From Pedobacter puniceum (GTDB lineage Bacteria; Bacteroidota; Bacteroidia; Sphingobacteriales; Sphingobacteriaceae), in contig NZ_WKJI01000001.1 in NCBI RefSeq assembly GCF_009674685.1, positions 992,001 to 1,056,000 on the forward strand: a DNA stretch of 64,000 nucleotides. The letters run 5' to 3'. Positions within the stretch are counted from its first letter, which is position 1; every line of letters starts with the position of its first letter. The position numbers and the translations under genes were made by a program. Positions 25,605 to 35,672 of the stretch are shown here, piece by piece. Under the pieces are notes generated by a model. That model had not been told where the DNA came from, made no database searches, and worked only from the letters and a program-made list of their open reading frames with translations.

Positions 25605-27794
25605 ATGCAGATTAAAAAATCATTAATTGATAATTTACAAACGTTTTTTGGCTTTGACAATTTCAAAGGAGACCAGGAAGCTATCATAACCAGTATCTTA
25701 GAAAAGAAAGATACTTTTGTTATTATGCCTACCGGAGGCGGTAAATCTATCTGTTACCAATTACCAGCGCTTATGAGCGAAGGTACAGCAATTGTAATTT
25801 CTCCTTTGATTGCCTTGATGAAAAATCAGGTAGACCAATTAAGGGCCTTTGGAGGTTATGATAGTATTGCCCACTTTTTAAATTCATCATTAACCAAAAC
25901 AGAAATTACCAAGGTTAAAGAGGATGTAACTGCTGGGCAAACCAAACTCTTATATGTTGCGCCAGAATCTTTAACAAAACAAGAAAATATAGATTTTTTA
26001 AAATCTATAACAGTTTCTTTTGTAGCTGTAGATGAAGCCCATTGTATATCAGAATGGGGGCATGATTTTAGACCTGAGTACAGAAAAATCCGTCAGGTAA
26101 TTAATAATATCAGAGAAAACATACCTGTTATTGCTTTAACGGCAACGGCAACACCAAAAGTTCAGCATGATATTCAGAAGAATTTGCAGATGACTAAGGC
26201 AAATATCTTCAAATCATCTTTTAACCGTCCTAACTTATATTATGAGGTAAAACCAAAGTCTGATGTTTTAAAAGAAATCATCAGGTATGTTAAAAATAAT
26301 CCGGGTAAGTCTGGTATTGTTTATTGCCTAAGTCGTAAGAAAGTTGAAGAGGTAGCTAATGCTCTAGAAATTAACGGAGTTAAATCTTTACCTTACCATG
26401 CTGGTTTAGACCCCAAAGTAAGAGCCGAAACACAAGATAAATTCTTGATGGAAGATGTTGATGTAATTGTGGCTACCATTGCATTTGGTATGGGTATAGA
26501 TAAACCAGATGTGAGGTATGTTATACACCATGATATTCCTAAAAGTATGGAGGGCTACTACCAAGAAACGGGTAGAGCCGGTAGAGATGGTGGTGAGGGG
26601 CATTGTATTGCTTTCTATTCTGATAAAGACGTAGAGAAGCTAGCTAAATTTATGAAAGATAAACCTGTTTCTGAAAGAGAAATAGGTACGCAAATATTAA
26701 AAGAGGTTATAGATTATTCTGAATCTGCTGTATGTAGAAGAAAACAAATCCTGCATTATTTTGGGGAAAACTTTAACGAAGCTGGTTGCAATAACATGTG
26801 CGATAACTGTCGGGCTCAAAAGCAATCTTTTAATGCCGAAGAGCATTTAAGTAAAGTTTTAAACATGATACAGGAATTTGGCGAAAAGTTTGACGACCAT
26901 TACATCATCAATGTGTTAATGGGACAAGAAACAGCACAAATTCAATCTTATAAGCATCATCAATCACCACATTTTGGTTCAGGAAAAGCAGAGGGTTTGT
27001 TTTTATGGAAATCTGTTCTTAGACAAGCTGTTTTAAATAATTTCTTAGCCAAAGATGTAGACAACTTTGGTTTGTTGAGGTTAACCAAAAATGGTCAGTC
27101 TTTTCTTACCAATCCTTATGCTTTAAGATTTGTGATGAACAGATCTATGGATATTCCTGAAAAGGATGATGATTCATCTGTACAACATGGTAGTGGCGCT
27201 TTAGATACGCAGCTTTTGCAGATGTTAAAAGACTTAAGGAAGAAAATCGCTAAGCAAAAAAATCTTCCTCCTTTTGTTATCTTCCAAGACCCATCTTTAG
27301 AAGAAATGTGTACGCATTATCCAATTAATATGGATGAGTTGAAACATATTTCTGGTGTAGGCAATGGAAAAGCGCTAAAATTTGGAACTCCTTTTATAGA
27401 ACTTATTAAGAAATACGTTGAGGATAATGATATAGACAGACCAATAGATTTTGTTGTTAAAACAACAGCAAATAAATCGGCTTTAAAAGTTTCTATTATC
27501 CAAAATATAGATAGACAAATTTCTTTAGAAGATATTGCAGCCTCTAAAGGCATTACTTACGAAGAAATACTAAAAGAGGTAGAATCTATTGTAAGCTCTG
27601 GCACCAAACTTAATTTGAATTACTTTATTGATGAGGTTATTGATGAAGACAGGCAAGATGAGGTTTTTGATTACTTTAAAACCGCAGAAGTAGACTCTAT
27701 TGATAAAGCTTTAGAAGAGTTAGGTTCTGATGATTATAACCGCGAAGAAATACAATTAATGAGAATCAAGTTTATGTCTGAATTAGGAAACTAA
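25605..27794 (+). CDS. recQ: RecQ-family ATP-dependent DNA helicase
   Basis: 729 aa. 3'-5' helicase for recombination and fork repair. Walker A MPTGGGKSICYQLPAL (Lys47), DEAH box at 143-146 (VDEAHCISEWGHDFRPEY), motif III TATATP, motif VI ETGRAGRDGG. The RQC domain carries the zinc cysteines (CRRKQIL ... CNNMCDNC), followed by a winged helix. An HRDC domain (about 530-605, LRKKIAKQKNLPPFVIF) and a C-terminal helix-turn-helix domain (about 625-729, ISLEDIAASKGITYEEIL) complete it; this extra tail is frequent in Bacteroidota RecQ. Divergent from kdsD across 91 bp. Confidence 0.96.
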   Translation: MQIKKSLIDNLQTFFGFDNFKGDQEAIITSILEKKDTFVIMPTGGGKSICYQLPALMSEGTAIVISPLIALMKNQVDQLRAFGGYDSIAHFLNSSLTKTEITKVKEDVTAGQTKLLYVAPESLTKQENIDFLKSITVSFVAVDEAHCISEWGHDFRPEYRKIRQVINNIRENIPVIALTATATPKVQHDIQKNLQMTKANIFKSSFNRPNLYYEVKPKSDVLKEIIRYVKNNPGKSGIVYCLSRKKVEEVANALEINGVKSLPYHAGLDPKVRAETQDKFLMEDVDVIVATIAFGMGIDKPDVRYVIHHDIPKSMEGYYQETGRAGRDGGEGHCIAFYSDKDVEKLAKFMKDKPVSEREIGTQILKEVIDYSESAVCRRKQILHYFGENFNEAGCNNMCDNCRAQKQSFNAEEHLSKVLNMIQEFGEKFDDHYIINVLMGQETAQIQSYKHHQSPHFGSGKAEGLFLWKSVLRQAVLNNFLAKDVDNFGLLRLTKNGQSFLTNPYALRFVMNRSMDIPEKDDDSSVQHGSGALDTQLLQMLKDLRKKIAKQKNLPPFVIFQDPSLEEMCTHYPINMDELKHISGVGNGKALKFGTPFIELIKKYVEDNDIDRPIDFVVKTTANKSALKVSIIQNIDRQISLEDIAASKGITYEEILKEVESIVSSGTKLNLNYFIDEVIDEDRQDEVFDYFKTAEVDSIDKALEELGSDDYNREEIQLMRIKFMSELGN

Positions 27795-27813
27795 AACATA
27801 AACTTATATAAAC

Positions 27814-28623
27814 ATGATGAAACTAGACAAACTAAAACACACCCATACCAACAATTTCTTCCTAATGGCGGGCCCTTGTGCTATAGAAGGTGAGGATATA
27901 GCGTTAAGAATAGCTGAAAGAATTGTTGAGATTACCGATAAGTTGCAAATACCTTATATTTTTAAAGGCTCTTTTAAAAAAGCAAACCGCTCTAGGGTTG
28001 ATTCTTTTACTGGTATTGGTGATGAAAAGGCCCTAAAAATACTACAAAAAGTTTCTCAAACTTTTGATGTACCTACGGTAACCGATATCCACGAAAGTAC
28101 TGATGCGGCAATGGCTGCGGCTTATGTAGATGTTTTGCAAATTCCTGCTTTTTTATGCAGACAAACAGATTTATTGATAGCTGCTGCACAAACCGGCAAG
28201 TATGTAAATGTTAAAAAAGGACAGTTTTTATCTGCAGGCTCTATGAAGTTTGCTGTAGATAAAATTAAAGATGCCGGAAATAACAACGTCATCTTAACAG
28301 ATAGAGGTAATACCTTTGGCTATCAAGATTTAATTGTTGACTTTAGAGGGATACCAGAAATGAGAAGCTTTGATGTTCCGGTGGTGATGGATTGCACACA
28401 CTCTTTACAACAACCCAATCAAACATCTGGAGTAACAGGTGGTAAGCCTGCCTTAATAGAAACTATTGCTAAAGCGGCTATTGCTGTTGGTGCAGATGGA
28501 CTTTTTATAGAAACACATCCAGACCCGAAAAATGCAAAATCTGATGGTGCGAATATGTTACAATTAGATTTGTTAGAAGATTTGTTAAAGAAATTAATCA
28601 GAATTAGAGAAGCTATTATTTAA
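27814..28623 (+). CDS. kdsA: 3-deoxy-8-phosphooctulonate synthase
   Basis: 269 aa. Condenses PEP with arabinose-5-P to Kdo-8-P for lipid A-core. Motifs: FLMAGPCAIEGED, IFKGSFKKANRSRVDSFTG, VPTVTDIHE, DVLQIPAFLCRQTDLL, VKKGQFLSAGSMKF and the C-terminal FIETHPDPKNAKSDG. It starts 19 bp after recQ on the same strand and overlaps the convergent OmpA-like gene by 8 bp. With kdsD it supplies two of the Kdo steps in this neighbourhood. Confidence 0.97.
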   Translation: MMKLDKLKHTHTNNFFLMAGPCAIEGEDIALRIAERIVEITDKLQIPYIFKGSFKKANRSRVDSFTGIGDEKALKILQKVSQTFDVPTVTDIHESTDAAMAAAYVDVLQIPAFLCRQTDLLIAAAQTGKYVNVKKGQFLSAGSMKFAVDKIKDAGNNNVILTDRGNTFGYQDLIVDFRGIPEMRSFDVPVVMDCTHSLQQPNQTSGVTGGKPALIETIAKAAIAVGADGLFIETHPDPKNAKSDGANMLQLDLLEDLLKKLIRIREAII

Positions 28624-30532
28624 TAGTTTCTCTAATTTCTGTAATCACAAACTCTGTTCTTCTATTGCTTGCCCTTCCTTCTGGCGTAAGATTATCAGCA
28701 ATAGGATTTGACTCTCCGAAACCTTTATACTTAATTCTGTTTTCGTTAATACCAGCTGTTAAGAGATAGTTATAGACAGATTTAGACCTGTTTTGAGATA
28801 ACAATAAATTAGATTGATTGTCTCCAATGTCATCTGTAAAACCTCTTATTTCTATCACTACCTTAGGGTTTTCCGTTAAAAACTCAATCAGTTTCTCGAG
28901 TTCTACTTTAGACTCTGTTTTGATGTTATACTTATTAGAATCAAAGAAGATATTTCTTAAAATAACTTTATTACCTATAGCAATTTTATGCAGAGGAACA
29001 TCTAAAACAACAGGTTCTCCAGGTTTATGATGCTCTACAGAAAAGCTTTCAGAATAAAACAAATAACCTTTTTTAGATACATTTAAACTATAAAGTTTAT
29101 CATTGGGTAGGGTAGCCATAAACGTTCCATCTACTTTATTGGCATAAGAAACGTAAAGAGAATTTTCTGTTTTTAAATCAACAATATCAACCACAGCATC
29201 TAAAGGTTGCTTACTTTCTGCATCATAAACTTTACCCTTTACATAATTAACTGTTTTAGGCTTTAAGGCACTTGGTAAATCAAAAGAATAAATATCAAAA
29301 CCACCAAAGCCATTAAAATTATTGGAAGAGAAAAATGCTTTAGTACCGGTAGCATTAATGGTTAAACCACTTTCTTCGCCATAAGTATTGATAGGATAAC
29401 CTAAATTTTGTGCATCAGACCAATTACCATCTTTATCTAACCGAGATATAAAAATATCCTTATTACCTAAACCTATCCAACCGTTAGATGAGAAGTATAA
29501 AGTTTCATTATCTGGATGAATAAATGGCGATTGCTCGTCATAAGGAGTATTGATTTTAGAACCAAGATTGATAGGATTACCCCATTTCCCTTCATCAGTA
29601 AGTTCACTTTTCCAGATATCATAACTTCCAAAACCATCTTCACGATCACTTACATAATATAAAGTTCTACCATCTGCAGAAATAGAGGGTTGAGATTCCC
29701 AGCCTTTGGTATTGATAGGATTTCCTAAATTAATAGGCTTACTCCAGCCATCACCTTCTCTTTGCGACACATAAATATCACATCTGCCTAAGCCATCGGG
29801 TCTGTTACAACCTGTAAAAAAAAGAAATTGCCCATCAGGAGAAATACATTGTGCACCCTCATTGTAGTTAGGCGTATTGATATTGGTACTTAAATAATTA
29901 GCTTTTTCCCAGTTTGCATTTTTCTTTTTCGAAATATAGAAGTCCTCGTTATTGTTAATCTGACGAGTAAAAATCAAAGTATTTTCATCTGTAGTTAAAG
30001 CCGCTAGATACTCTTGATCGCTAGTGTTAATACTAGGACCTAAATTTTCTGGTTTAAATGAAACAGGGTTTTTAATTGCTAAAATTGAAAACTCACAATC
30101 TTTAAGATATTTATTTGTTAAGGCAAGTCTTTTAGCTTCTTGAGGTTTTGCTTTAGAGAGGTAACTATTCAAATGTGTAATAGCCTCTTTGTAATCTCCA
30201 GTTTTAATTTCACACTCGGCTAAATAGAAATATCTTTCTGGGGCAAAATCTGGTTTTATAGCAAAAGCTTTGCGATAAGTAGACTTAGCATTTATTAAAT
30301 CAAAGGTTACCCTGTAAACATCAGCTAATAATAAATAGGCTTCAATAAATTGATCATCCTGTTTAACAGCATAGTTTAATTCAACTTTTGCCTCTGTAAA
30401 ACGATTTAAATCTAAGAAGTAACTAGCTTTTTCATAACTTCTAATAGCAGTTTTATCCTTAGAGGAATATTTATCCTGCCCGAAGCATAGTATACTTATG
30501 CTTAACAATAAGAAACAGGATAAAAGTCTCAT
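28616..30532 (-). CDS. OmpA-family protein with TPR, propeller and CarboxypepD-reg domains (PorE-like architecture)
   Basis: 638 aa, exported (MRLLSCFLLLSISILCFGQD; either signal peptidase I or a lipobox at Cys16). Domains in order: TPR helices (about 25-150), PD40/WD40-like propeller (about 160-410, repeated DG-LFF-S and SADGRTLYYVSDREDG...DIW), CarboxypepD_reg-like beta sandwich (about 418-505, VKGKVYDAESKQPLDA) and OmpA_C peptidoglycan-binding domain (about 515-635, FFDSNKYNIK ... RGFTDDIGD ... RASNRRTEF). This order is that of Porphyromonas PorE, which ties the type IX secretion machine to peptidoglycan. Many Bacteroidota carry several such proteins, so T9SS membership is a hypothesis. 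Confidence 0.85.
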   Translation of the reverse strand: MRLLSCFLLLSISILCFGQDKYSSKDKTAIRSYEKASYFLDLNRFTEAKVELNYAVKQDDQFIEAYLLLADVYRVTFDLINAKSTYRKAFAIKPDFAPERYFYLAECEIKTGDYKEAITHLNSYLSKAKPQEAKRLALTNKYLKDCEFSILAIKNPVSFKPENLGPSINTSDQEYLAALTTDENTLIFTRQINNNEDFYISKKKNANWEKANYLSTNINTPNYNEGAQCISPDGQFLFFTGCNRPDGLGRCDIYVSQREGDGWSKPINLGNPINTKGWESQPSISADGRTLYYVSDREDGFGSYDIWKSELTDEGKWGNPINLGSKINTPYDEQSPFIHPDNETLYFSSNGWIGLGNKDIFISRLDKDGNWSDAQNLGYPINTYGEESGLTINATGTKAFFSSNNFNGFGGFDIYSFDLPSALKPKTVNYVKGKVYDAESKQPLDAVVDIVDLKTENSLYVSYANKVDGTFMATLPNDKLYSLNVSKKGYLFYSESFSVEHHKPGEPVVLDVPLHKIAIGNKVILRNIFFDSNKYNIKTESKVELEKLIEFLTENPKVVIEIRGFTDDIGDNQSNLLLSQNRSKSVYNYLLTAGINENRIKYKGFGESNPIADNLTPEGRASNRRTEFVITEIRETIK

Positions 30533-30570
30533 GCGTATAATTTAAGTTCAGTTAACTAAATTATGTATTA

Positions 30571-31194
30571 TTAGGGTATATTCAAATATTTATGCGTTTG
30601 TAAAGATATTTCCCATTTAGGATTATTCTTTACATAATCTATAATTAAAGGTAGCATTTCATTAGCTTTTGACCATTCTGGCTGTAAGTACAATTTACAA
30701 TTTTGGCCAACTAATAAGGCATGTTCCTCTGCCCAAGCAAAATCACTCTTATTAAAAACAATGATTTTAAGTTCATTTGCAAATTGAGCAATAGATGGAG
30801 TAGGTGCTTTAAACTTTTTTGGCGATAAGCAAATCCAGTCCCAATGGCCAGATAAAGGATAAGCACCAGAGGTTTCTATAAAGGTTAAAATGTTATTTTC
30901 TTTTAACTTTTTAGTTAGGTAATCAAGATTATACAACAAGGGCTCTCCACCAGTAATGACAACAGCTTTACCTGGATATTGAATTGCATTTTTAACAATA
31001 TCATCACTTGGAGTTAACGGATGCAAATCAGCGTCCCAGCTTTCTTTTACATCACACCAATGGCAACCTACATCGCAACCGCCTAGTCTAATGAAATAGG
31101 CAGCTTTACCTGTATTAAATCCTTCGCCTTGTATGGTATAAAACTCTTCCATCAAAGGAAGTAAAGTGCCGTCTTCTGGGATAAAATTCTTCAA
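30571..31194 (-). CDS. queE: 7-carboxy-7-deazaguanine synthase (radical SAM)
   Basis: 207 aa. Forms CDG in queuosine/7-deazaguanine synthesis. Substrate lid EEFYTIQGEGFNTGKAAYF, then the cluster motif GGCDVGCHWCDV (Cys40, Cys44, Cys47; CxxxCxxC), and AVVITGGEPLLY. Start: TTG at 31194 is the only bacterial start codon ahead of the conserved N-terminus and places residue 1 about 15 positions before EEFY, as in relatives. A TATCTTTG -7 box lies 20 bp upstream. Divergent from the Rieske gene; no other queuosine gene in view. Confidence 0.93.
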   Translation of the reverse strand: MKNFIPEDGTLLPLMEEFYTIQGEGFNTGKAAYFIRLGGCDVGCHWCDVKESWDADLHPLTPSDDIVKNAIQYPGKAVVITGGEPLLYNLDYLTKKLKENNILTFIETSGAYPLSGHWDWICLSPKKFKAPTPSIAQFANELKIIVFNKSDFAWAEEHALLVGQNCKLYLQPEWSKANEMLPLIIDYVKNNPKWEISLQTHKYLNIP

Positions 31195-31213
31195 GCTAAT
31201 CTTTTTAATTGTG

Positions 31214-31221
31214 CAAAGATA
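31214..31221 (-). promoter_or_regulatory. Bacteroidota-type -7 box TATCTTTG for queE
   Basis: Minus-strand TATCTTTGC matches TAnnTTTG and ends 19 bp before the TTG start at 31194, giving a short leader. No clear TTTG -33 partner is seen. Confidence 0.45.
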
Positions 31222-31267
31222 ATGCTATTTTGCTTAAAAATCCTGTTTTTATAACGCAGAAGCTCGT

Positions 31268-31588
31268 ATGCAGTGGATAAAAGTCTTAGATCATCTTCCA
31301 GAACAGGAAAATATGGTACAAATTAAAGTTTACCATAAGAAAATTAATATTATCAAACATCAGCATCAATTTTATGCGTTTGCGAATAAATGTCCACATG
31401 CCGGAGCCGATTTAGGCAGTGCTTGGTGCAATGAAGGTTATATCATTTGCCCGGTTCACCGTTATGGATATTGCTTAAAAACAGGTAAGGGTAAAGCAGG
31501 GCAGGGCGATTATCTCAGAATTTATCCTTTAAAAATTGAGGACAATTGCATTTTTATCCAAATAAAAAAACCTTGGTGGATGATATAA
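31268..31588 (+). CDS. Rieske [2Fe-2S] ferredoxin-type protein
   Basis: 106 aa, cytosolic. Cluster ligands C-x-H ... C-x2-H in KCPHAGADLG and ICPVHRYGYCLKTG (His/Cys pairs spaced as in nitrite-reductase small subunits and dioxygenase ferredoxins). It acts as a small electron carrier; no partner oxygenase or reductase is adjacent, so its redox partner is unknown. Starts ATG 31268, 73 bp from the divergent queE start. Confidence 0.9.
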   Translation: MQWIKVLDHLPEQENMVQIKVYHKKINIIKHQHQFYAFANKCPHAGADLGSAWCNEGYIICPVHRYGYCLKTGKGKAGQGDYLRIYPLKIEDNCIFIQIKKPWWMI

Positions 31589-31697
31589 TTATTAATATTC
31601 AAGAATTTTTCCACAGGAAGAAGCAATTACATCTAATTTATTAACTTCGCAGTTATGCTTTTATATAAGCACTTTCTTTTATAGAATATTTTAAAAT

Positions 31698-34295
31698 ATG
31701 GCCGAAGAAACTGATAATCAAAACGAAAACCAACACGACAAGATTATACCTATCAATATTGAGGAGGAAATGAAATCAGCATACATTGATTATTCAATGT
31801 CTGTTATCGTTTCCAGAGCTTTACCTGATGTTAGAGACGGCTTAAAACCGGTTCACAGAAGGGTATTATTTGGTATGTTAGACCTAGGTTTGGCAAGTAA
31901 TAAACCTTATAAAAAATCTGCCCGTATTGTGGGCGAGGTATTAGGTAAGTATCACCCACATGGTGATGCTTCTGTTTATGATACGATGGTGCGTATGGCG
32001 CAACCATGGTCTTTACGCTATCCTTTGGTAGATGGGCAAGGTAACTTTGGTTCTGTTGATGGCGACTCGCCAGCAGCGATGCGTTATACCGAGGCTCGTT
32101 TCAAAAAAATGGCAGAAGAGCTATTGGCAGATATCAATAAAGATACTATTGACTTCCGCTTAAATTTTGACGATTCCTTAGAAGAGCCTACTGTTCTACC
32201 TTCTAAATTTCCTAACCTTTTGGTTAACGGAGCATCGGGTATTGCAGTTGGTATGGCAACAAATATGCCACCACACAATTTAGGTGAAATTGTAGATGCT
32301 ACAGCGGCGTTAATTGATAATAAGGATATTGAGGTTAGCGAACTGATGAAGCATGTAAAAGCTCCTGATTTTCCTACTGGAGGTTTTATATACGGTTATG
32401 AAGGTGTAAGAGAAGCTTTTGAAACCGGTAGAGGTAGGGTAATGATGCGTGGTAGAGCAGAAATTGAAACCTTTGGTAATGAAAGAGAGCGTATCATCGT
32501 TACTGAAATCCCTTATCAAGTGAATAAGGCGATGATGATTGAGCGTACTGCCGAATTGGTAAATGAGAAGAAAATTGAAGGTATTTCTGAGATTAGAGAT
32601 GAGTCTGATAGAGATGGTATGCGTATCGTTTACGAAATAAAACGTGATGCCAATGCAGCAATCGTACTTAACAACCTTTATAAATATACTGCCTTACAAA
32701 CTTCTTTTAGTGTTAACAATATTGCTTTAGTTAATGGCCGACCAATGCTTTTAAATCTTAAAGATTTAATAAGACATTTTGTTGATCACAGACATGAAGT
32801 TGTTATCAGAAGAACCAAGTTTGAGCTTAATGAGGCAGAAAAAAGAGCCCATATCTTAGAAGGTTTATTAATTGCTTTAGATCATTTAGATGAGGTTATT
32901 AAATTAATCAGAAGTTCACAAACTCCAGATGATGCTCGTGAAGGTTTAATGAGCCAATTTGGTTTAACAGATATTCAGGCAAGAGCCATATTAGATATGA
33001 CTTTACGCCGTTTAACAGGTCTTGAAAGAGATAAGATTAAAGAGGAATATGCTGAGCTGATGAAATTAATTGAGCGTTTACAAGCTATTTTAGCTGATGA
33101 AGGCTTAAGAATGCAAATTATTAAAGACGAACTTTTTGAGTTAAAAGAAAAATACGGTGATGAAAGAAGAACAGAAGTTGTACACTCTGCAGCCGAACTT
33201 TTAACAGAGGATTTTATTGAGGATGAGGATGTTGTAATTACCATTTCAAGAGAAGGTTACATTAAAAGAACTCCTTTAACAGAGTATAGAACGCAAGGAA
33301 GGGGTGGTAAAGGTTCTATTGGTTCTACATCAAGAGATGAAGATTTTATTGAGCATATTTTCATCGCATCTAACCATAATTATTTATTATTCTTTACAGA
33401 TAAAGGTAAATGTTACTGGTTGAGGGTTTTTGAAATACCAGAAGGTACAAGAACTAGTAAAGGAAGAGCTTTACAAAATATCATCAATATTGAAAAAGAA
33501 GAAAAGATAAGAGCTTATATTAAGGTTGTTAATCTTAAAGATCAAGACTATCTGGAAAACAATTTCATTATCATGTGTACCAAGAAAGGTACTATCAAGA
33601 AAACTACGCTTCAAGCTTACAGTCGCCCAAGAACTAATGGTATCAATGCAATCAATATTAATGACGGTGATGAACTATTAGAAGCAAACTTAACTACTGG
33701 TAATTCAGAAATTATTATGGCTTTACGTTCTGGCAGGGCTATTAGATTTAATGAATCTACAGTGAGGCCAATGGGTAGAACAGCTACTGGAGTTAGAGGT
33801 GTTAAATTAGCTCATGATAAAGATGAAGTTGTGGGTATGATTAGTATTGATTCTCCAGAGGCAACTATTTTAGTAGTTTCTGAAAAAGGATATGGTAAAC
33901 GTACAGATTTAGAAGATTACCGAGTTACCAACCGTGGTGGTAAAGGTGTAAAAACTATTAAAGTAACAGAAAAAACTGGCGAACTTGTAGCTATTAAAGA
34001 TGTTACCGATAAAGATGATTTAATGATTATCAATAAATCGGGTATTGTTATCAGAATTGCGATGAGTCATTTAAGAGTTATGGGACGAGCCACACAAGGA
34101 GTAAGACTTATAAATCTTAAAGCTAATGATGAGATTGCTTCTGTTGCTAAAGTAGAACACGATGAAACAGCCGAAGAGGATACTGACGCAATTGTTAAAG
34201 ATATCGAAATCATTGAAGGAGATGTAACTGAAGAGGATTTAGATGATGATGAGGACGATGCAGTAGAAGATGAGGGTGAAGAAACAGCAGAATAA
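31698..34295 (+). CDS. gyrA: DNA gyrase subunit A
   Basis: 865 aa. Topoisomerase II breakage-reunion subunit. N-terminal [21 protein letters not shown], catalytic Tyr130 in [10 protein letters not shown] (E. coli Tyr122), C-terminal beta-pinwheel with the GyrA-box QGRGGKG, and a long acidic tail. The quinolone-determining loop reads [10 protein letters not shown], so Ala91 stands where E. coli has Ser83 and Ser92 where it has Ala84. The gyrA box marks it as gyrase rather than ParC. A TAACTTCG sequence at 31642-31649 resembles a -7 box. A TPR gene follows 42 bp downstream without a terminator. Confidence 0.97.
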   Translation: MAEETDNQNENQHDKIIPINIEEEMKSAYIDYSMSVIVSRALPDVRDGLKPVHRRVLFGMLDLGLASNKPYKKSARIVGEVLGKYHPHGDASVYDTMVRMAQPWSLRYPLVDGQGNFGSVDGDSPAAMRYTEARFKKMAEELLADINKDTIDFRLNFDDSLEEPTVLPSKFPNLLVNGASGIAVGMATNMPPHNLGEIVDATAALIDNKDIEVSELMKHVKAPDFPTGGFIYGYEGVREAFETGRGRVMMRGRAEIETFGNERERIIVTEIPYQVNKAMMIERTAELVNEKKIEGISEIRDESDRDGMRIVYEIKRDANAAIVLNNLYKYTALQTSFSVNNIALVNGRPMLLNLKDLIRHFVDHRHEVVIRRTKFELNEAEKRAHILEGLLIALDHLDEVIKLIRSSQTPDDAREGLMSQFGLTDIQARAILDMTLRRLTGLERDKIKEEYAELMKLIERLQAILADEGLRMQIIKDELFELKEKYGDERRTEVVHSAAELLTEDFIEDEDVVITISREGYIKRTPLTEYRTQGRGGKGSIGSTSRDEDFIEHIFIASNHNYLLFFTDKGKCYWLRVFEIPEGTRTSKGRALQNIINIEKEEKIRAYIKVVNLKDQDYLENNFIIMCTKKGTIKKTTLQAYSRPRTNGINAININDGDELLEANLTTGNSEIIMALRSGRAIRFNESTVRPMGRTATGVRGVKLAHDKDEVVGMISIDSPEATILVVSEKGYGKRTDLEDYRVTNRGGKGVKTIKVTEKTGELVAIKDVTDKDDLMIINKSGIVIRIAMSHLRVMGRATQGVRLINLKANDEIASVAKVEHDETAEEDTDAIVKDIEIIEGDVTEEDLDDDEDDAVEDEGEETAE

Positions 34296-34337
34296 ATAAA
34301 ACAATTAATCGTTTAACACATACAATTAATAATAAAA

Positions 34338-35516
34338 ATGAAAAAACTATTATCGAGCCTTATAGCACTAAGTCTTTGTACAGTTGTAATGGCTCAAAAA
34401 TCAGAAATTAGTGCCGCAAAAAACACTTATGCAATTTTTGAGGTTGGTATGCAAACTAAAGCATCAGCTAAGAAGCAATTAGAAACTTTAAATACAGCTA
34501 AAGCTTCTATTGATAAAGCTACTGTTCATGAAAAAACTTTAAATTCTCCAGAAGCTTGGGGATATAAAGCTTTAATATACTCGGCAATTGCTGTTACTGA
34601 TACGGTAAATAAGAGTAATGCTGATGCAGCTTTTAAAACAGCACAAGAAGCTATTGCAAAAGCTAAAGAGCTAGATAAAGAAGGTAAAGAGAAAAACAAC
34701 ATTGAAAACTCTGAAAGAAACCTTTCTATTGTGATGCAAAACAGAGGTGTTTCTGCATTCAATAAAAAGGACTATAAAACAGCTTATACATCTTTCAAAT
34801 ACATTTCGGATGTGATGCCTAAAGACTCTTTATTTAGTATGTATACAGCTATAGCTGCCAACAGTGCTCAGATGACAGATGAGGCTATTAAGTATTACAA
34901 TAAGACCCTTGAGTTGAACACCAAAAACCCTTCTTTATATCAAGAATTAGGTCGTTTATACATGTCTAAAGCCGATACTAATAGTGCCTTAAAAGTAATT
35001 GAAGCAGGTAGAGCAGTTCATCCGAATAATTTGAATTTAATTTATGATGAGTTGAACGTTTATTTAGCTAGAGGACAAGCAAGTAAACAAATTTCTAAAA
35101 TAGAAAGCGCTATTGCACAAGAGCCTAAGAATAAAACTTTACATTTTGTTGCTGGTGTAGCATATGCTTCAAATAAACAATTGGATAAAGCAGAAGCAGC
35201 TTATAATAAAGCTTTAGAGATAGACCCATCTTATGCCGATGCTGTTTATAACTTAGCTGTTATTTATATTGATAGAGGAAATGCTTTTATTAACCAAGCG
35301 AATGCTTTACCAAACAATAAAGGTACAGAAGCAAAATATAATGCATTAAAAAGCCAATTTAATGCTCAATTAGCTAAAGCTGCTCCCTTATTAGAGAAGG
35401 CAAGAGAGTTAAATCCTAAAGACAGAAATGTTGTTAGAGCGCTTAGAGAAGTTTATGTAAAATTGAATAAACTTGATAAAGCTGCTGAGTTGAAAAAGCA
35501 ATTAGACCAAATGTAA
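34338..35516 (+). CDS. Exported TPR-repeat protein
   Basis: 392 aa. Signal peptide MKKLLSSLIALSLCTVVMAQ. About eight TPR helices pairs: residues 130-160 (RGVSAFNKKDYKTAYTSF), 185-215 (YNKTLELNTKNPSLYQELGRLYM), 255-300 (LHFVAGVAYASNKQLDKAEAAYNKALEIDPSYADAVYNLAVIYIDRGN) and 355-385. Periplasmic scaffold, partner unknown. It lies 42 bp after gyrA with a strong terminator behind it, so it is probably read through from gyrA; the pairing is common in this family of bacteria. Confidence 0.88.
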   Translation: MKKLLSSLIALSLCTVVMAQKSEISAAKNTYAIFEVGMQTKASAKKQLETLNTAKASIDKATVHEKTLNSPEAWGYKALIYSAIAVTDTVNKSNADAAFKTAQEAIAKAKELDKEGKEKNNIENSERNLSIVMQNRGVSAFNKKDYKTAYTSFKYISDVMPKDSLFSMYTAIAANSAQMTDEAIKYYNKTLELNTKNPSLYQELGRLYMSKADTNSALKVIEAGRAVHPNNLNLIYDELNVYLARGQASKQISKIESAIAQEPKNKTLHFVAGVAYASNKQLDKAEAAYNKALEIDPSYADAVYNLAVIYIDRGNAFINQANALPNNKGTEAKYNALKSQFNAQLAKAAPLLEKARELNPKDRNVVRALREVYVKLNKLDKAAELKKQLDQM

Positions 35517-35543
35517 AAAGAGTCTTTCTTTTAAAAATTATAA

Positions 35544-35580
35544 CAAATAGCTCGCAATGTTGCGAGCTATTTGTTTTTTT
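35544..35580 (+). terminator. Strong intrinsic terminator after the gyrA-TPR unit
   Basis: CAAATAGCTCGCAA (35544-35557) and TTGCGAGCTATTTG (35560-35573) are perfect 14-bp arms, physically closing as about 13 bp with a four-base loop, followed at once by a T7 tract. Confidence 0.92.
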
Positions 35581-35672
35581 AAGGTTATTTTTTAGAGAAA
35601 TATCATTTATTTGGGTTTTAATTGCAATTTTATTTGGATTGATTTTCAGATTAACGTAATTTTCGCCCAATT

